Shown: in pieces, positions 8,814-18,562 of the stretch
How positions within the stretch are numbered: position 1 is the stretch's first letter
Layout: every line of letters begins with the position of its first letter
From: Gemmatimonadota bacterium
GTDB taxonomy: Bacteria > Gemmatimonadota > Gemmatimonadetes > Longimicrobiales > Gaopeijiaceae
Reading direction: 5' to 3'
Length of the DNA: 39,459 nt
NCBI GenBank assembly: GCA_022826565.1
Contig: JAJDUP010000030.1
Coordinates: 1-39,459, forward strand
The notes under the pieces: generated by a model
Told to the model about the DNA's origin: nothing
Database searches by the model: none
What the model saw: the letters and a program-made list of their open reading frames with translations, nothing else
Position numbers and translations under genes: made by a program

Positions 8814-9578
8814 ATGTCCGACTGGTCGCGAAGACGGTTCCTCGAGAGCGGATCGGCGGCTGCCGCGATCGCCGCCGTCTGGGGATGCGCGCCCGATGGG
8901 CCGTCGGTGGCGGACGACGCTCGGCCGTCGCCAGACGACCACCGGCCGTCGCCGGACACAACCCAGACCAGCCCACAGACGCCCCTCACCGGCCCTCGCC
9001 GTTCGCTCGCGGCGCCGGGCCCGATGCTCCCGCCCGTCCCGGCCATCCTGCTTACCGTGAACGGCCGGCCCGGCGACCCCGACGAGATCTCGGTGCTGTG
9101 GACCTTCGTGATAAACGGCGACCCGCCCCAGATCGGCGTCAGCGCGGGCCGGGAGCATCTGGCGAGGGAACTCCTGGAGCTCCACGACGAGTTCGTGCTG
9201 AACGTTCCGGTTGCATCGATGGTCGAGGCTTTCGACACCGTCGACATGAACTCGGGGCGCGTGGCCGACAAGTTCGCACTCTCCGGCCTCACGCGAGGCG
9301 CGGCGACGGCAGTCGATGCGCCCACGGTGGAGGAATCCCCCATCCACTGCGAGTGCCGCACCATCGACTCGCTCGAGGTGCCGCCGGAGCGGAAGCTCTT
9401 CATCGCGGAGGTCGTGGCGACAACGGCCGTCGAGGGCGCCGTCGACGACGACGATCGCCTGATCGTTCCCGCCGTGGACTTCTTCGGGATGACCGCCGGG
9501 AGCGGCGAGCACTACACGATGGGGCGCCGAGTCGGCAACATCGGAATGACGGTCGGGCGGAGCGATATCAGGTACTGA
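8814..9578 (+). CDS. Tat-exported lipoprotein with flavin-reductase (FMN split-barrel) fold
   Basis: A 254-residue protein. The N-terminus has a twin-arginine motif SRRRFL (residues 5-10), an alanine-rich core and a lipobox-like VWGC with Cys25, so it should be exported folded and lipid-anchored. A low-complexity linker follows, built from repeated RPSPDD/HRPSPDT units encoded by near-identical tandem DNA units around 8920-8960. The C-terminal 180 residues match the flavin reductase-like split barrel: PAILLTVNGRPG, SVLWTFVINGDPPQIGVS, EFVLNVPVASMVEAFDTVDMNSGR, then VADKFALSGLTRG and ECRTIDSLEV. Such domains normally bind FMN or haem-like cofactors in the cytoplasm. Export and placement after a TonB receptor and DUF4249 protein suggest a periplasmic redox step on an imported chelate or cofactor (inference). 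The ATG at 8814 was chosen because it puts the Tat motif at the usual position; a TTG at 8796 is also in frame. Confidence 0.75.
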   Translation: MSDWSRRRFLESGSAAAAIAAVWGCAPDGPSVADDARPSPDDHRPSPDTTQTSPQTPLTGPRRSLAAPGPMLPPVPAILLTVNGRPGDPDEISVLWTFVINGDPPQIGVSAGREHLARELLELHDEFVLNVPVASMVEAFDTVDMNSGRVADKFALSGLTRGAATAVDAPTVEESPIHCECRTIDSLEVPPERKLFIAEVVATTAVEGAVDDDDRLIVPAVDFFGMTAGSGEHYTMGRRVGNIGMTVGRSDIRY

Positions 9579-9726
9579 CGGGACCTGGCGGCCACGCCTT
9601 GGCAGAGATCAGATCACTTGATCCGCGTGCACCTTGAGGATTTGCCCCTACACCACGTGGGACCGAAGCCAGCTTGGATCATGGACGTGGCACAGGGGCC
9701 GTTTTGTAATATGACGCAAGCTCATA

Positions 9727-9742
9727 ACACCTACGTCGGTGT
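9727..9742 (-). terminator. weak hairpin after the first TRAP operon
   Basis: ACACC (9727-9731) and GGTGT (9738-9742) form a stem around a TACGTC centre, about 40 bases beyond the dctM stop on the minus strand. There is no T-run after it, so it is at best a weak or Rho-assisted terminator. The remaining sequence between 9579 and 9780 shows no gene; a CCACGTGG palindrome lies near 9655. Confidence 0.25.
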
Positions 9743-9780
9743 GTCAAGGAGTCAGAAAGCGTCTTGGCACATCGACGCGG

Positions 9781-11055
9781 CTAGTACCCAAGTAGCCCCG
9801 GCAGCCACAGCACGACCCCTGGCACCAGCGCAATCACCACCGTCAGCGCCAGCATCAGCGCCAGATAGGGCCACAGCGGCCGCGCGACCTCGCCCGGCTC
9901 GACGCCTTCCACCGAGCACGCCACCAGCAGGCTCACCCCCACGGGCGGCAGGAACACCGAGATCCCTTGGGTCGCAACAATGACCGCGCCGTAGTGCACC
10001 GGGTCGATCCCCAGCTCCCTCGCCAGCGGCAGCAGGATCGGCGTCAGCAGGACAACCGCGGGCACTCCCTCCAGAATCGCGCCGAGCAGAAGGAAGATGA
10101 GGATGGTAAGGATTATGAATCCGGTCTGGCCTCCACCCATCGCGACTACCGAAGATGCCAGCGACTGCGGCGCCTGCATGACGGCCAGCACCCAACCCAG
10201 CAGCCGTGCGGCGCCTACGACGAACAGCACCATCCCCGACACCATGGCGGTCTGCACGACCTTCTTCCACAACTCCGCCGCGGTGAGAGACCGGTACACC
10301 GGCCCGGCCAGGAGCAACGCATACGCGACGGCCACGGCGGCGGCCTCGGTCGGCGTGAAGAGCCCGAAGCGGATGCCGCCCAGGATCACCACGATCATGA
10401 AAAGGGGGAGCGCGGCGTCGAGCGCGGCGTGCCGGACCTCCGCGAACGATGCCCGCTCGGCGGCCGGCCACCCTTCCCTGCGCGCCTGCCACCCGATCTG
10501 CACCATCAGCCCCACGGCGATCAGGAGCGCGGGTGCGATCGAGGCGACGAACAGCGCACCGATGGACACGTTGCCGATGACGCCGTACACCACCATCACG
10601 ATCGCTGGCGGAATCAGGATCCCCATCCCGCACGCAGCCGACACGATCGCGGTGGCGCGCGCCCGGCTGTACCCGTTCGCGGTCAGCTGCGGCACCATGA
10701 TGCCTCCGATCGCGGCCGCGTCGGCGGAGGTCGAACCGGACACGCCGGAGAAGAACATCTCGGCCATGATCACCACCTGCCCGAGCCCTCCCGGAAGGTG
10801 CCCCACGAGCGTCCGCGCCAGCGTCACCAGGCGGCGGCTGATCCCGCCCACGTCCATCAGGAAGCCGGCCAGAATGAAGAGTGGCACCGCGAGCATGGGG
10901 AACGAATCCATCCCGGCGACGATCTGCTGGGGGATGATGATGAGGGGCAGGTCGGCCGCCACGATGGCGATCACGGCGGCGATTGCGAGGGCGAACCCGA
11001 TGGGCACGGCGGCGAGTACCAGAGCGCCGAAGACGCCGACGAGGAGGCCGCCCAT
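9781..11055 (-). CDS. dctM: TRAP transporter large permease subunit (first system)
   Basis: A 424-residue polytopic membrane protein, the channel-forming subunit of a sodium-driven tripartite TRAP transporter. The conserved DctM features are present: the N-terminal helices, FPMLAVPLFILAGFLMDVGGISRRL, the loop MFFSGVSGSTSADAAAIGGIMVPQL, GMGILIPPAIVMVVYGVIG, and the C-terminal GAILEGVPAVVLLTPILLPLARELGIDPVHYG with a PPVGVSLLVACS segment. The start at 11055 shares a base with the stop of the small permease gene (TGATG); residues encoded further upstream in this frame are antisense to that gene's coding frame and are not real. Substrate unknown; TRAP systems usually take up carboxylic or sugar acids. 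Confidence 0.93.
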   Translation of the reverse strand: MGGLLVGVFGALVLAAVPIGFALAIAAVIAIVAADLPLIIIPQQIVAGMDSFPMLAVPLFILAGFLMDVGGISRRLVTLARTLVGHLPGGLGQVVIMAEMFFSGVSGSTSADAAAIGGIMVPQLTANGYSRARATAIVSAACGMGILIPPAIVMVVYGVIGNVSIGALFVASIAPALLIAVGLMVQIGWQARREGWPAAERASFAEVRHAALDAALPLFMIVVILGGIRFGLFTPTEAAAVAVAYALLLAGPVYRSLTAAELWKKVVQTAMVSGMVLFVVGAARLLGWVLAVMQAPQSLASSVVAMGGGQTGFIILTILIFLLLGAILEGVPAVVLLTPILLPLARELGIDPVHYGAVIVATQGISVFLPPVGVSLLVACSVEGVEPGEVARPLWPYLALMLALTVVIALVPGVVLWLPGLLGY

Positions 11056-11528
11056 CAGGGTGCGTTCTCCCTGATCCACCCAGCCAGCATGTGGATCACC
11101 ATCAGCACCCCGGACACCGGCGCCGCGGCATACACGAGCGCGACCGGCAGGTTCAGCGCCGCGGAACGCTCTCCCACGGTGAGGCCCATGAGCGCGATGC
11201 CGGTGCCGATGAGGAGGAGCGCGAACATCAGCACGGCCGCCCTGGCGCCCATTTGCACCATCCGCTTCGTGCGCGGCGCCAGCTTCCCGGTCACCTGATC
11301 GAACCGGAAGTGCGCCCGGTGCTCCACCGCCAGCGACGCCCCGAGCAGCGACAGCCAGATGAAGCAGAACCGCGAGACCTCCTCGCTCCACGGGTTCGGG
11401 TAGGCGAAGAGGTAGCGCATCAGGACCTGGAGGAGGACCACGACGGCAACGGCGATCAGCAGGGCGCCGGCGGTGTAGGTCTCGAGCGCGGCGAGAGCCC
11501 GATTCAGCCCCTGTAGTCGACGGGTCAC
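11055..11528 (-). CDS. dctQ: TRAP transporter small permease subunit (first system)
   Basis: A 157-residue protein with four predicted membrane helices and the DctQ signature region QVLMRYLFAYPNPWSEEVSRFCFIWLSLLGASLAVEHRAHFRFD, which contains the conserved PxPWSEE motif and the charged loop after helix two. It begins at a GTG only 4 bases after the dctP stop, and its stop overlaps the dctM start, so the three subunits are co-translated. DctQ joins the large permease in the inner membrane and is needed for interaction with the binding protein. Confidence 0.92.
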   Translation of the reverse strand: MTRRLQGLNRALAALETYTAGALLIAVAVVVLLQVLMRYLFAYPNPWSEEVSRFCFIWLSLLGASLAVEHRAHFRFDQVTGKLAPRTKRMVQMGARAAVLMFALLLIGTGIALMGLTVGERSAALNLPVALVYAAAPVSGVLMVIHMLAGWIRENAP

Positions 11529-11532
11529 CTGC

Positions 11533-12663
11533 TCACTTCCTCGACCCGGTCGGCGCCTCGGGCTCCATGACCGCCTCAGCCTCTGGCATGCCCGCGGGTC
11601 CGACGCCCCTCACCACTGCCCGCTCCGCCTCCGCCACCAGCCGCGCGATCAGCGCATCGCCGTCGGGCAGCCGATCGGCCAGTTCGTCCCAGATGTGCGG
11701 GCGGACAGCCGGAGCGAACGGCCTCGGATCCGGGCGCGAGAGCTCCACACCGCTGGCGCGCATCTGCTCGATCGCATCCAACTCCATCTGGCGTGCGACT
11801 TCGCTCTGGTAGGCGAGCGCCTCAGCGGCGGAGCGATCGACGGTCTCCCTGATATCGCGCGGAAGCGCCTGGTAGAACGGCTCGTTCACCAGCAGCGTGA
11901 TCGGGTTGTAGGTGATGGACGTGAAGCTGTAGAACTTCGCCACCTCGTAGAGCCGGCTGCTCACGAACCCGATGGCGTTGGCCTCGCCGCCGTCGATCAC
12001 GCCCTGCTGCAGCGCGGAGTAGACCTCGCCGTAGTTCATCGGGGTCGCCTGAACACCCAGTGCGGAATAGGCCGCCAGGTATGTCGCATTCTGAAGGACT
12101 CGCAGCTTGAGGCCGGCAAGATCCTCCGGCGCTTCGACGGGCCGCCGCTTGTTGTAGACGTGGCGGAACCCGTAGTCGAGGAAGCCCAGCGAGCGGACGC
12201 CGGTTCGCTCCAGAAGGAGGTCGCGCCACCAATCCCCGAAGGCACCGTTCATCACCGCGAGACCGTGGTCGCGGGTCTCGAAGAGGAAGGGGAGGTCGAA
12301 GATCTGCGCCTCGGGAACCCAGCCCGAGAGCACGGGGGTGCCGGAGATCGCCATGTGCACCGCACCGACCTGGATCTGCTCGAAGGCCACGCGCTCGCCG
12401 CCCAGCTGTCCCGACGGATAGATGACGACCCGGAATCGCCCGCCCGTGCGCTCGTCCATGAGGTCGCGGAAGCGCTCCGCCATGAGGTGGAGTTCCGAGC
12501 CGGTCGACAGCACGTGGGAGAAGCGGACTTCCCAGGTGGGTACGCCGTCCCGGGCCGCGGTATCGGAGCCGCCCGATCCGGGGCCGTGGCAGGATACCGC
12601 CAGAAGCGCCGCCGCCACCGCCAGGCCGAATCCGCACCGCAGCCAGGCAATCCGCACGGTCAC
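11533..12663 (-). CDS. dctP: TRAP transporter substrate-binding lipoprotein (first system)
   Basis: A DctP-family periplasmic binding protein of about 376 residues. The signal RIAWLRCGFGLAVAAALLAVSC ends in a lipobox cysteine (Cys25 from the GTG at 12663), so it is membrane-tethered rather than free. DctP hallmarks follow: VRFSHVLSTGSELHLMAERFRDLMDERTGGRFRVVIYPSGQLGGERVAFEQIQVGAVHMAISG, the DLPFLF segment, and LKLRVLQNATYLAAYSALGVQATPMNYGEVYSALQQGVIDGGEAN, which holds the conserved arginine that pairs with a carboxylate. The frame remains open to a GTG at 12696, but that start would lie inside the tandem dyad described at 12683-12721 and gives an overlong signal; GTG codons at 12663 or 12657 fit better. 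It follows the SDR gene after a short gap. Confidence 0.9.
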   Translation of the reverse strand: MTVRIAWLRCGFGLAVAAALLAVSCHGPGSGGSDTAARDGVPTWEVRFSHVLSTGSELHLMAERFRDLMDERTGGRFRVVIYPSGQLGGERVAFEQIQVGAVHMAISGTPVLSGWVPEAQIFDLPFLFETRDHGLAVMNGAFGDWWRDLLLERTGVRSLGFLDYGFRHVYNKRRPVEAPEDLAGLKLRVLQNATYLAAYSALGVQATPMNYGEVYSALQQGVIDGGEANAIGFVSSRLYEVAKFYSFTSITYNPITLLVNEPFYQALPRDIRETVDRSAAEALAYQSEVARQMELDAIEQMRASGVELSRPDPRPFAPAVRPHIWDELADRLPDGDALIARLVAEAERAVVRGVGPAGMPEAEAVMEPEAPTGSRK

Positions 12664-12682
12664 GAGCTGCGGCGCCGCTGAA

Positions 12683-12721
12683 TGTATGGTACACACGACA
12701 TTATGTAATGTAGACCTTACA
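12683..12721 (-). promoter_or_regulatory. tandem 18-bp dyads upstream of dctP (copy 1)
   Basis: Read on the minus strand, the first box is TGTAAGGTCTACATTACA (12721-12704), an inverted repeat TGTAA-N8-TTACA. After 3 bases a second, weaker box TGTCGTGTGTACCATACA (12700-12683) follows, keeping TGT and TACA ends. The two centres are 21 bp apart. The block is AT-rich compared with the flanking genes, lies between the SDR stop codon and dctP, and has CATAAT (minus strand) as a possible -10 element. A dimeric regulator binding twice on one face of the helix would explain it. The same architecture occurs at 31177-31215. Confidence 0.5.
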
Positions 12722-12729
12722 TCCCGCCC

Positions 12730-13488
12730 TCACCAGATCGTCTGGCCGCCGTCCACAAACACCGACGCGCCTGTCATGAGGCGCGCCTCGTCGTTCGACG
12801 CGAGGAAGACCACCGCGCCCGCCACGTCGTCCGGGGCGCCGATCAACCCGAGCGGGATGCGGGCGAGACGGCCCTCGCGGAAGGCATCCTGCGCGATGTC
12901 GGCCCGGTTGATGTCGGTCTCGATCAGCCCCGGCGCGACGGCGTTCACCCGGATGTTGTGGGGCGCGAGTTCGAGCGCCATCTCCTTGGTCAGCATCGCG
13001 ACTCCGGCCTTCGATACGCAGTAATGCGCGAGGTTCGGGCCGGCCACCGCCTGCCCTGCCGACGACACGTTGACGATCGCGCCCGGCGTCCCCGCCGCGA
13101 CCATGCGGCGCGCCACCGCCTGCCCCACCAGGAAGCAGCCCTTCAGATTCACATCGAGAATGGCGTCCCATTCGTCCTCGCTGATGTCGAGGAACGGCGT
13201 GCGCTTCAGGATCCCGGCATTGTTCACCAGGATGTCGAGGCCGCCGAGCCCGTCGTGCGCCTCGGCGACAAACCGCTCCACATCGGCGCGGGAGTCCGTC
13301 GATCCCTGCACGGCAACCGCCCGCTGCCCCATCTGTCCGATCTCGCGGACGGCGCTCTCGGCATCCCCACGGCTCCGCCGGTAGTTGACCGCCACATCCG
13401 CACCTTCCCGGGCGAGTCCCAGGGCTATGGCCCGGCCGATGCCCCGGGACCCGCCGGTCACCAGCGCCCGCTTGCCTTCGAGACGCAT
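12730..13488 (-). CDS. short-chain dehydrogenase/reductase (FabG-like SDR)
   Basis: A 252-residue classical SDR. The cofactor motif TGGSRGIG is at 11-18, NNAG at 89-92, and the catalytic set is Ser142/143, Tyr156 and Lys160 (YCVSK). The basic residues after the second strand (NYRRSR, 35-40) suggest NADP(H) preference, as in FabG-like enzymes. The family oxidises or reduces hydroxyl/keto groups of small acids, sugars or acyl carriers; the exact substrate cannot be told. The ATG at 13488 lies 2 bases after the katG stop codon, and the dctP gene follows, so the enzyme probably acts on the compound brought in by the TRAP system (inference). Residues encoded upstream of this ATG belong to the katG region in another frame. 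Confidence 0.9.
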   Translation of the reverse strand: MRLEGKRALVTGGSRGIGRAIALGLAREGADVAVNYRRSRGDAESAVREIGQMGQRAVAVQGSTDSRADVERFVAEAHDGLGGLDILVNNAGILKRTPFLDISEDEWDAILDVNLKGCFLVGQAVARRMVAAGTPGAIVNVSSAGQAVAGPNLAHYCVSKAGVAMLTKEMALELAPHNIRVNAVAPGLIETDINRADIAQDAFREGRLARIPLGLIGAPDDVAGAVVFLASNDEARLMTGASVFVDGGQTIW

Positions 13489-13490
13489 GA

Positions 13491-15754
<2,264 letters not shown>

Positions 15755-17359
15755 ATGAGACCCTCGGTTCGAGTCGTTTTCGCCTTTGTTTTCGCATTTC
15801 TCGCCCCACCGACGGTTCCGCTCGAAATGGCGGGTACGCGGGCGTTGGCCGCCCAGTCCTTCCCCTCCGGTGATACGGTGATCCGGGCGATCTGGGAGGA
15901 GGGCGTCGAGCGCTCGCAGGTCTACGAGCTCGGCCAGGTGATGATGGATTCGATCGGGCCGCGGCTGACCGGGTCACCCGCCATGGCCGGCGCGAATGAC
16001 TGGGCGCTGGCGAAGTACGCGGAGTGGGGGATCGAGGCCTACAAGGAGCAGTACGGGACATGGCGGGGTTGGGAACGGGGGATCACCCACATCGATCTCG
16101 TGGCGCCCCGCGTGCGGTCGCTCGAGGGGATGGCGGCCGCCTGGAGCCCGGCCACGGACGGGCCCGTCGAGGCGGAGGTGGTGATTCTGCCGGACGCGGG
16201 CAGCCCCGGAGCCTTCCAGGCATCGCTGTCGGAGCTGCGCGGCAGATTCGTGCTCGTCTCGCGACCGGAGCCGAGTTGCCGCGCGCCGGACAACCTGGAG
16301 TGGTTCGCGCGGCCCGAGACAATGGCCCGCATGACTGCGGAGCGCGAGCGCGCAATCGCGGAGTGGAACGAACGCGTGGGGAACACCGGGTTCGCTGAAC
16401 GCGGGTTGCCGGAAGTGCTGAACGTGGCCGGACCCGCCGGGATCATCCGCTCGCAGTGGTCAGAGGGCTGGGGCGTGAACAAGATCTTCGGCACCCGCGC
16501 GGACCGGGCGCCGGTCCTGGACCTGAGCTGCGAGGCCTACGGGCTTCTGTACAGGCTGGCCGAAAACGACCAGGGGCCGGTGCTGCGCGTCGACGCCCAG
16601 GCCCGCTTCCTGGGAGAGGTGCCGGTCTTCAACGCCTTCGCGGTGATCCCCGGCAGCGCGGAGCCTGAGGAATACGTGATTATCGGGGGCCACTACGACT
16701 CATGGGACGGCTCGGACGGCGCGCTCGACAACGGCACCGGTGCGGTCGCCGTCATGGAGGCGATGCGCATCCTGAAGAGCGCGGTGCCGAACCCCCGCCG
16801 CACGATCATCGGCGCGCTGTGGAACGGCGAGGAGCAGGGCCTGAACGGGTCGCGTGCCTTCGTCGAGGACAACCCCGAGATCCTCGAGCGCACCCACACG
16901 GTGTTCAACGTCGATCACGGGAATGGACCGGTCACCTTCATCCCGATGCAGGGGTTCGCCGGGGCGGCGGGGCGATTCGGCGAGTGGCTGGCACAGATCC
17001 CGAGCGAGCTGGCGGACCTGGTCACCCTCGAAATCCCCGGGATACCCGAATCCGGCGGAACCGACCACGCCTCCTTCCTGTGCGCGGGCGTGCCGGCGTT
17101 CAGCTTTCACGTGGGCGACGGCCGCAGCGCCAGGAACATTGCCGACAACCGCTGGGACACGAGCATCTACACCTGGCACACCAACCGCGACACCTTCGAC
17201 AAGATCGTCTTTGAGGACCTGAGGGACGATGCGGTGATGACCGCGATGCTCGCCTACCTGGCGTCGGAGGATGCGGAGCCGATGCCGCGGACGCGGCGGG
17301 CGATGCCGGAGGGGTCGGAGTGGCCGGAGTGCCGGGCGCCGGCACGGAGGTCGGGGTAG
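15755..17359 (+). CDS. secreted M28-family zinc aminopeptidase
   Basis: A 534-residue exported metallopeptidase. Residues 1-33 form a Sec signal ending near ALAAQ. A PA-like insert lies between about residues 120 and 260. The catalytic domain has the full M28 set: His313 (GGHYDS), Asp325 (LDNGTGAV), the catalytic/ligand pair Glu359-Glu360 (WNGEEQG), Asp387 (NVDHGNG) and His438 (GGTDHASF), which bind two zinc ions. These enzymes remove N-terminal residues from peptides, or resemble plasma glutamate carboxypeptidase. The ATG at 15755 is preceded by GGAG at a good distance. It stands alone, divergent from katG; with the CocE hydrolase nearby it fits a peptide- or amide-scavenging lifestyle. Confidence 0.92.
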   Translation: MRPSVRVVFAFVFAFLAPPTVPLEMAGTRALAAQSFPSGDTVIRAIWEEGVERSQVYELGQVMMDSIGPRLTGSPAMAGANDWALAKYAEWGIEAYKEQYGTWRGWERGITHIDLVAPRVRSLEGMAAAWSPATDGPVEAEVVILPDAGSPGAFQASLSELRGRFVLVSRPEPSCRAPDNLEWFARPETMARMTAERERAIAEWNERVGNTGFAERGLPEVLNVAGPAGIIRSQWSEGWGVNKIFGTRADRAPVLDLSCEAYGLLYRLAENDQGPVLRVDAQARFLGEVPVFNAFAVIPGSAEPEEYVIIGGHYDSWDGSDGALDNGTGAVAVMEAMRILKSAVPNPRRTIIGALWNGEEQGLNGSRAFVEDNPEILERTHTVFNVDHGNGPVTFIPMQGFAGAAGRFGEWLAQIPSELADLVTLEIPGIPESGGTDHASFLCAGVPAFSFHVGDGRSARNIADNRWDTSIYTWHTNRDTFDKIVFEDLRDDAVMTAMLAYLASEDAEPMPRTRRAMPEGSEWPECRAPARRSG

Positions 17360-17374
17360 GCGAATCGGTCGCAA

Positions 17375-17392
17375 ACTTGAAAATCGGCAAGT
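17375..17392. terminator. weak convergent hairpin between the M28 and SRPBCC genes
   Basis: ACTTG and CAAGT arms around AAAATCGG lie in the 48-base gap where the rightward M28 gene meets the leftward SRPBCC gene. The stem is only 5 bp and there is no clear T-run, so this is a tentative two-way terminator. Confidence 0.2.
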
Positions 17393-17407
17393 GACTTGTG
17401 GGCTGTA

Positions 17408-18049
17408 TCAGCTCCCCTCCACCGGCTCCCCCGTGTAGAACGCGGTCGTGCGCCGTGCGGCTGCTCGTGCCGCGTCGGGATCCGTCCCGGCCTCGACCGA
17501 CGCTTCCCCCCACGCCTCGCCGCTGCCCGCGAGCAGGGCCTTCCCGTCCGGTGAGGCCGCGAACTCGGCCGGGTCCGGTTTGGGCGCGGCCGGATCGGCG
17601 AGGTGCAACGCCAGCCCCAGCAGACCCATCTCCCAGCCGACGCCGGTGGCGCCTGGGCCATACTGGTCCCAGTGCTCGGAAAGCGGCGCGATGTGCGTGA
17701 TGGTCATCCGCGCCCGCCCGGCTCGGTCGCCCGCGCACCGCACCTCGACCCAGCTCATCATCTCGCCGAACTCCCAGGTGACTGCCAGGCGCGTGGGCGG
17801 TTCGCAGTCGATGATCTCGCCGCCGGCGTTGCCTTCGAACTGAAAGCGCCCGCCCGGTTCGAGATCGCCGCTGATCGGCAGGAACCAGCCCGGAATGCGG
17901 TCGCCGTTGGATACCGCGTCCCAGAGGTCCCCGGCCGTAGTCGCGAAGCTGCGCGACAGCGTGACCGCACTGCAGTGCTGGCCGTCGCGTTCGAGAGACG
18001 ACACCGAGCGCTCCACCGCGCCGAGGTGACTTTGCACATCGAAGTTCAT
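17408..18049 (-). CDS. SRPBCC / AHSA1-type protein
   Basis: A 213-residue cytoplasmic protein of the START-like SRPBCC (AHSA1/polyketide cyclase) fold. Typical features are SRSFATTAGDLWDAVSNGDRIPGWFLPISGDLEPGGRFQFEGNAGGEIIDCEPPTRLAVTWEFG, followed by a helix GVGWEMGLLGLALHLA. These proteins bind hydrophobic ligands in a deep cavity; the function here is unknown. GGAG precedes the ATG by about 7 bases. The start overlaps the stop of the upstream membrane-protein gene by four bases (ATGA), so the two form a pair. Confidence 0.85.
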   Translation of the reverse strand: MNFDVQSHLGAVERSVSSLERDGQHCSAVTLSRSFATTAGDLWDAVSNGDRIPGWFLPISGDLEPGGRFQFEGNAGGEIIDCEPPTRLAVTWEFGEMMSWVEVRCAGDRAGRARMTITHIAPLSEHWDQYGPGATGVGWEMGLLGLALHLADPAAPKPDPAEFAASPDGKALLAGSGEAWGEASVEAGTDPDAARAAARRTTAFYTGEPVEGS

Positions 18050-18435
18050 TGGTGCTCCAGGTTGGTGGCAGGCAACGTCGCGGCGCGGTGAAACAGCCAG
18101 GCCGACGAGAGGAACAGCGCCACGAAGAGCCCGTTCGAGAAGATTATCTCCAGCGGTCCGCTCCACGGCCGACCCAGGCCCCCGAACAGGGCGATCGCGG
18201 CGACCACCGCCTGAGCGACCGCCATGCCGAGCAGTGCGCCCGCCATTCCGCGAGGCCGAAGGCGCGCGAGCACGGTGCCGACGGCTCCGGCGGAGAATAC
18301 GCCCAGGTACATCCAGTTGGCGGGGTCGCCATCCGCGCCGATGAGGCCGACGCCGAGGCTCACCCAGGCAAGGAGGAAGGCCGCCGCGAGCGCGATGCCG
18401 ACGGCGAGTCGGTAGGTGGTTCTGGCTGTTTTCAT
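18046..18435 (-). CDS. small four-helix membrane protein
   Basis: About 129 residues with four hydrophobic segments: VGIALAAAFLLAWVSLGVGLIG, the YLGVFSAGAVGTVLA region, GALLGMAVAQAVVAAIALFGG and LEIIFSNGLFVALFLSSAWLF. I do not recognise a named family, but uncharacterised membrane proteins of this size are often encoded next to SRPBCC genes. Starts at GTG 18453 or ATG 18435 are both possible; neither has a strong ribosome binding site. The gene is separated from the mscS gene upstream by a hairpin-bearing gap, so it probably belongs to a different transcript. Confidence 0.75.
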   Translation of the reverse strand: MKTARTTYRLAVGIALAAAFLLAWVSLGVGLIGADGDPANWMYLGVFSAGAVGTVLARLRPRGMAGALLGMAVAQAVVAAIALFGGLGRPWSGPLEIIFSNGLFVALFLSSAWLFHRAATLPATNLEHQ

Positions 18436-18509
18436 CGACTTGGTAGATGGCACGGCAGCGTATTCGTATCAAGTGTGCCGAGCGCCGCTCGTCGCTCCGC
18501 AAGGCCGGT

Positions 18510-18543
18510 TTGTCCGCCAATTTCGGCCGTTTCCGGCGGACAA
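18510..18543 (-). terminator. 9-bp perfect hairpin downstream of the mscS gene
   Basis: TTGTCCGCC (18510-18518) and GGCGGACAA (18535-18543) are perfect reverse complements with a 16-base loop. The loop itself can pair further (TTTCGGCCG). It lies about 20 bases past the mscS stop, at the end of the long minus-strand operon. There is no T-run, so it may act as a Rho-assisted terminator, an mRNA 3-prime-end stabiliser or a REP-like element. Confidence 0.5.
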
Positions 18544-18562
18544 CGGCGGAAGACGGGTGCCC

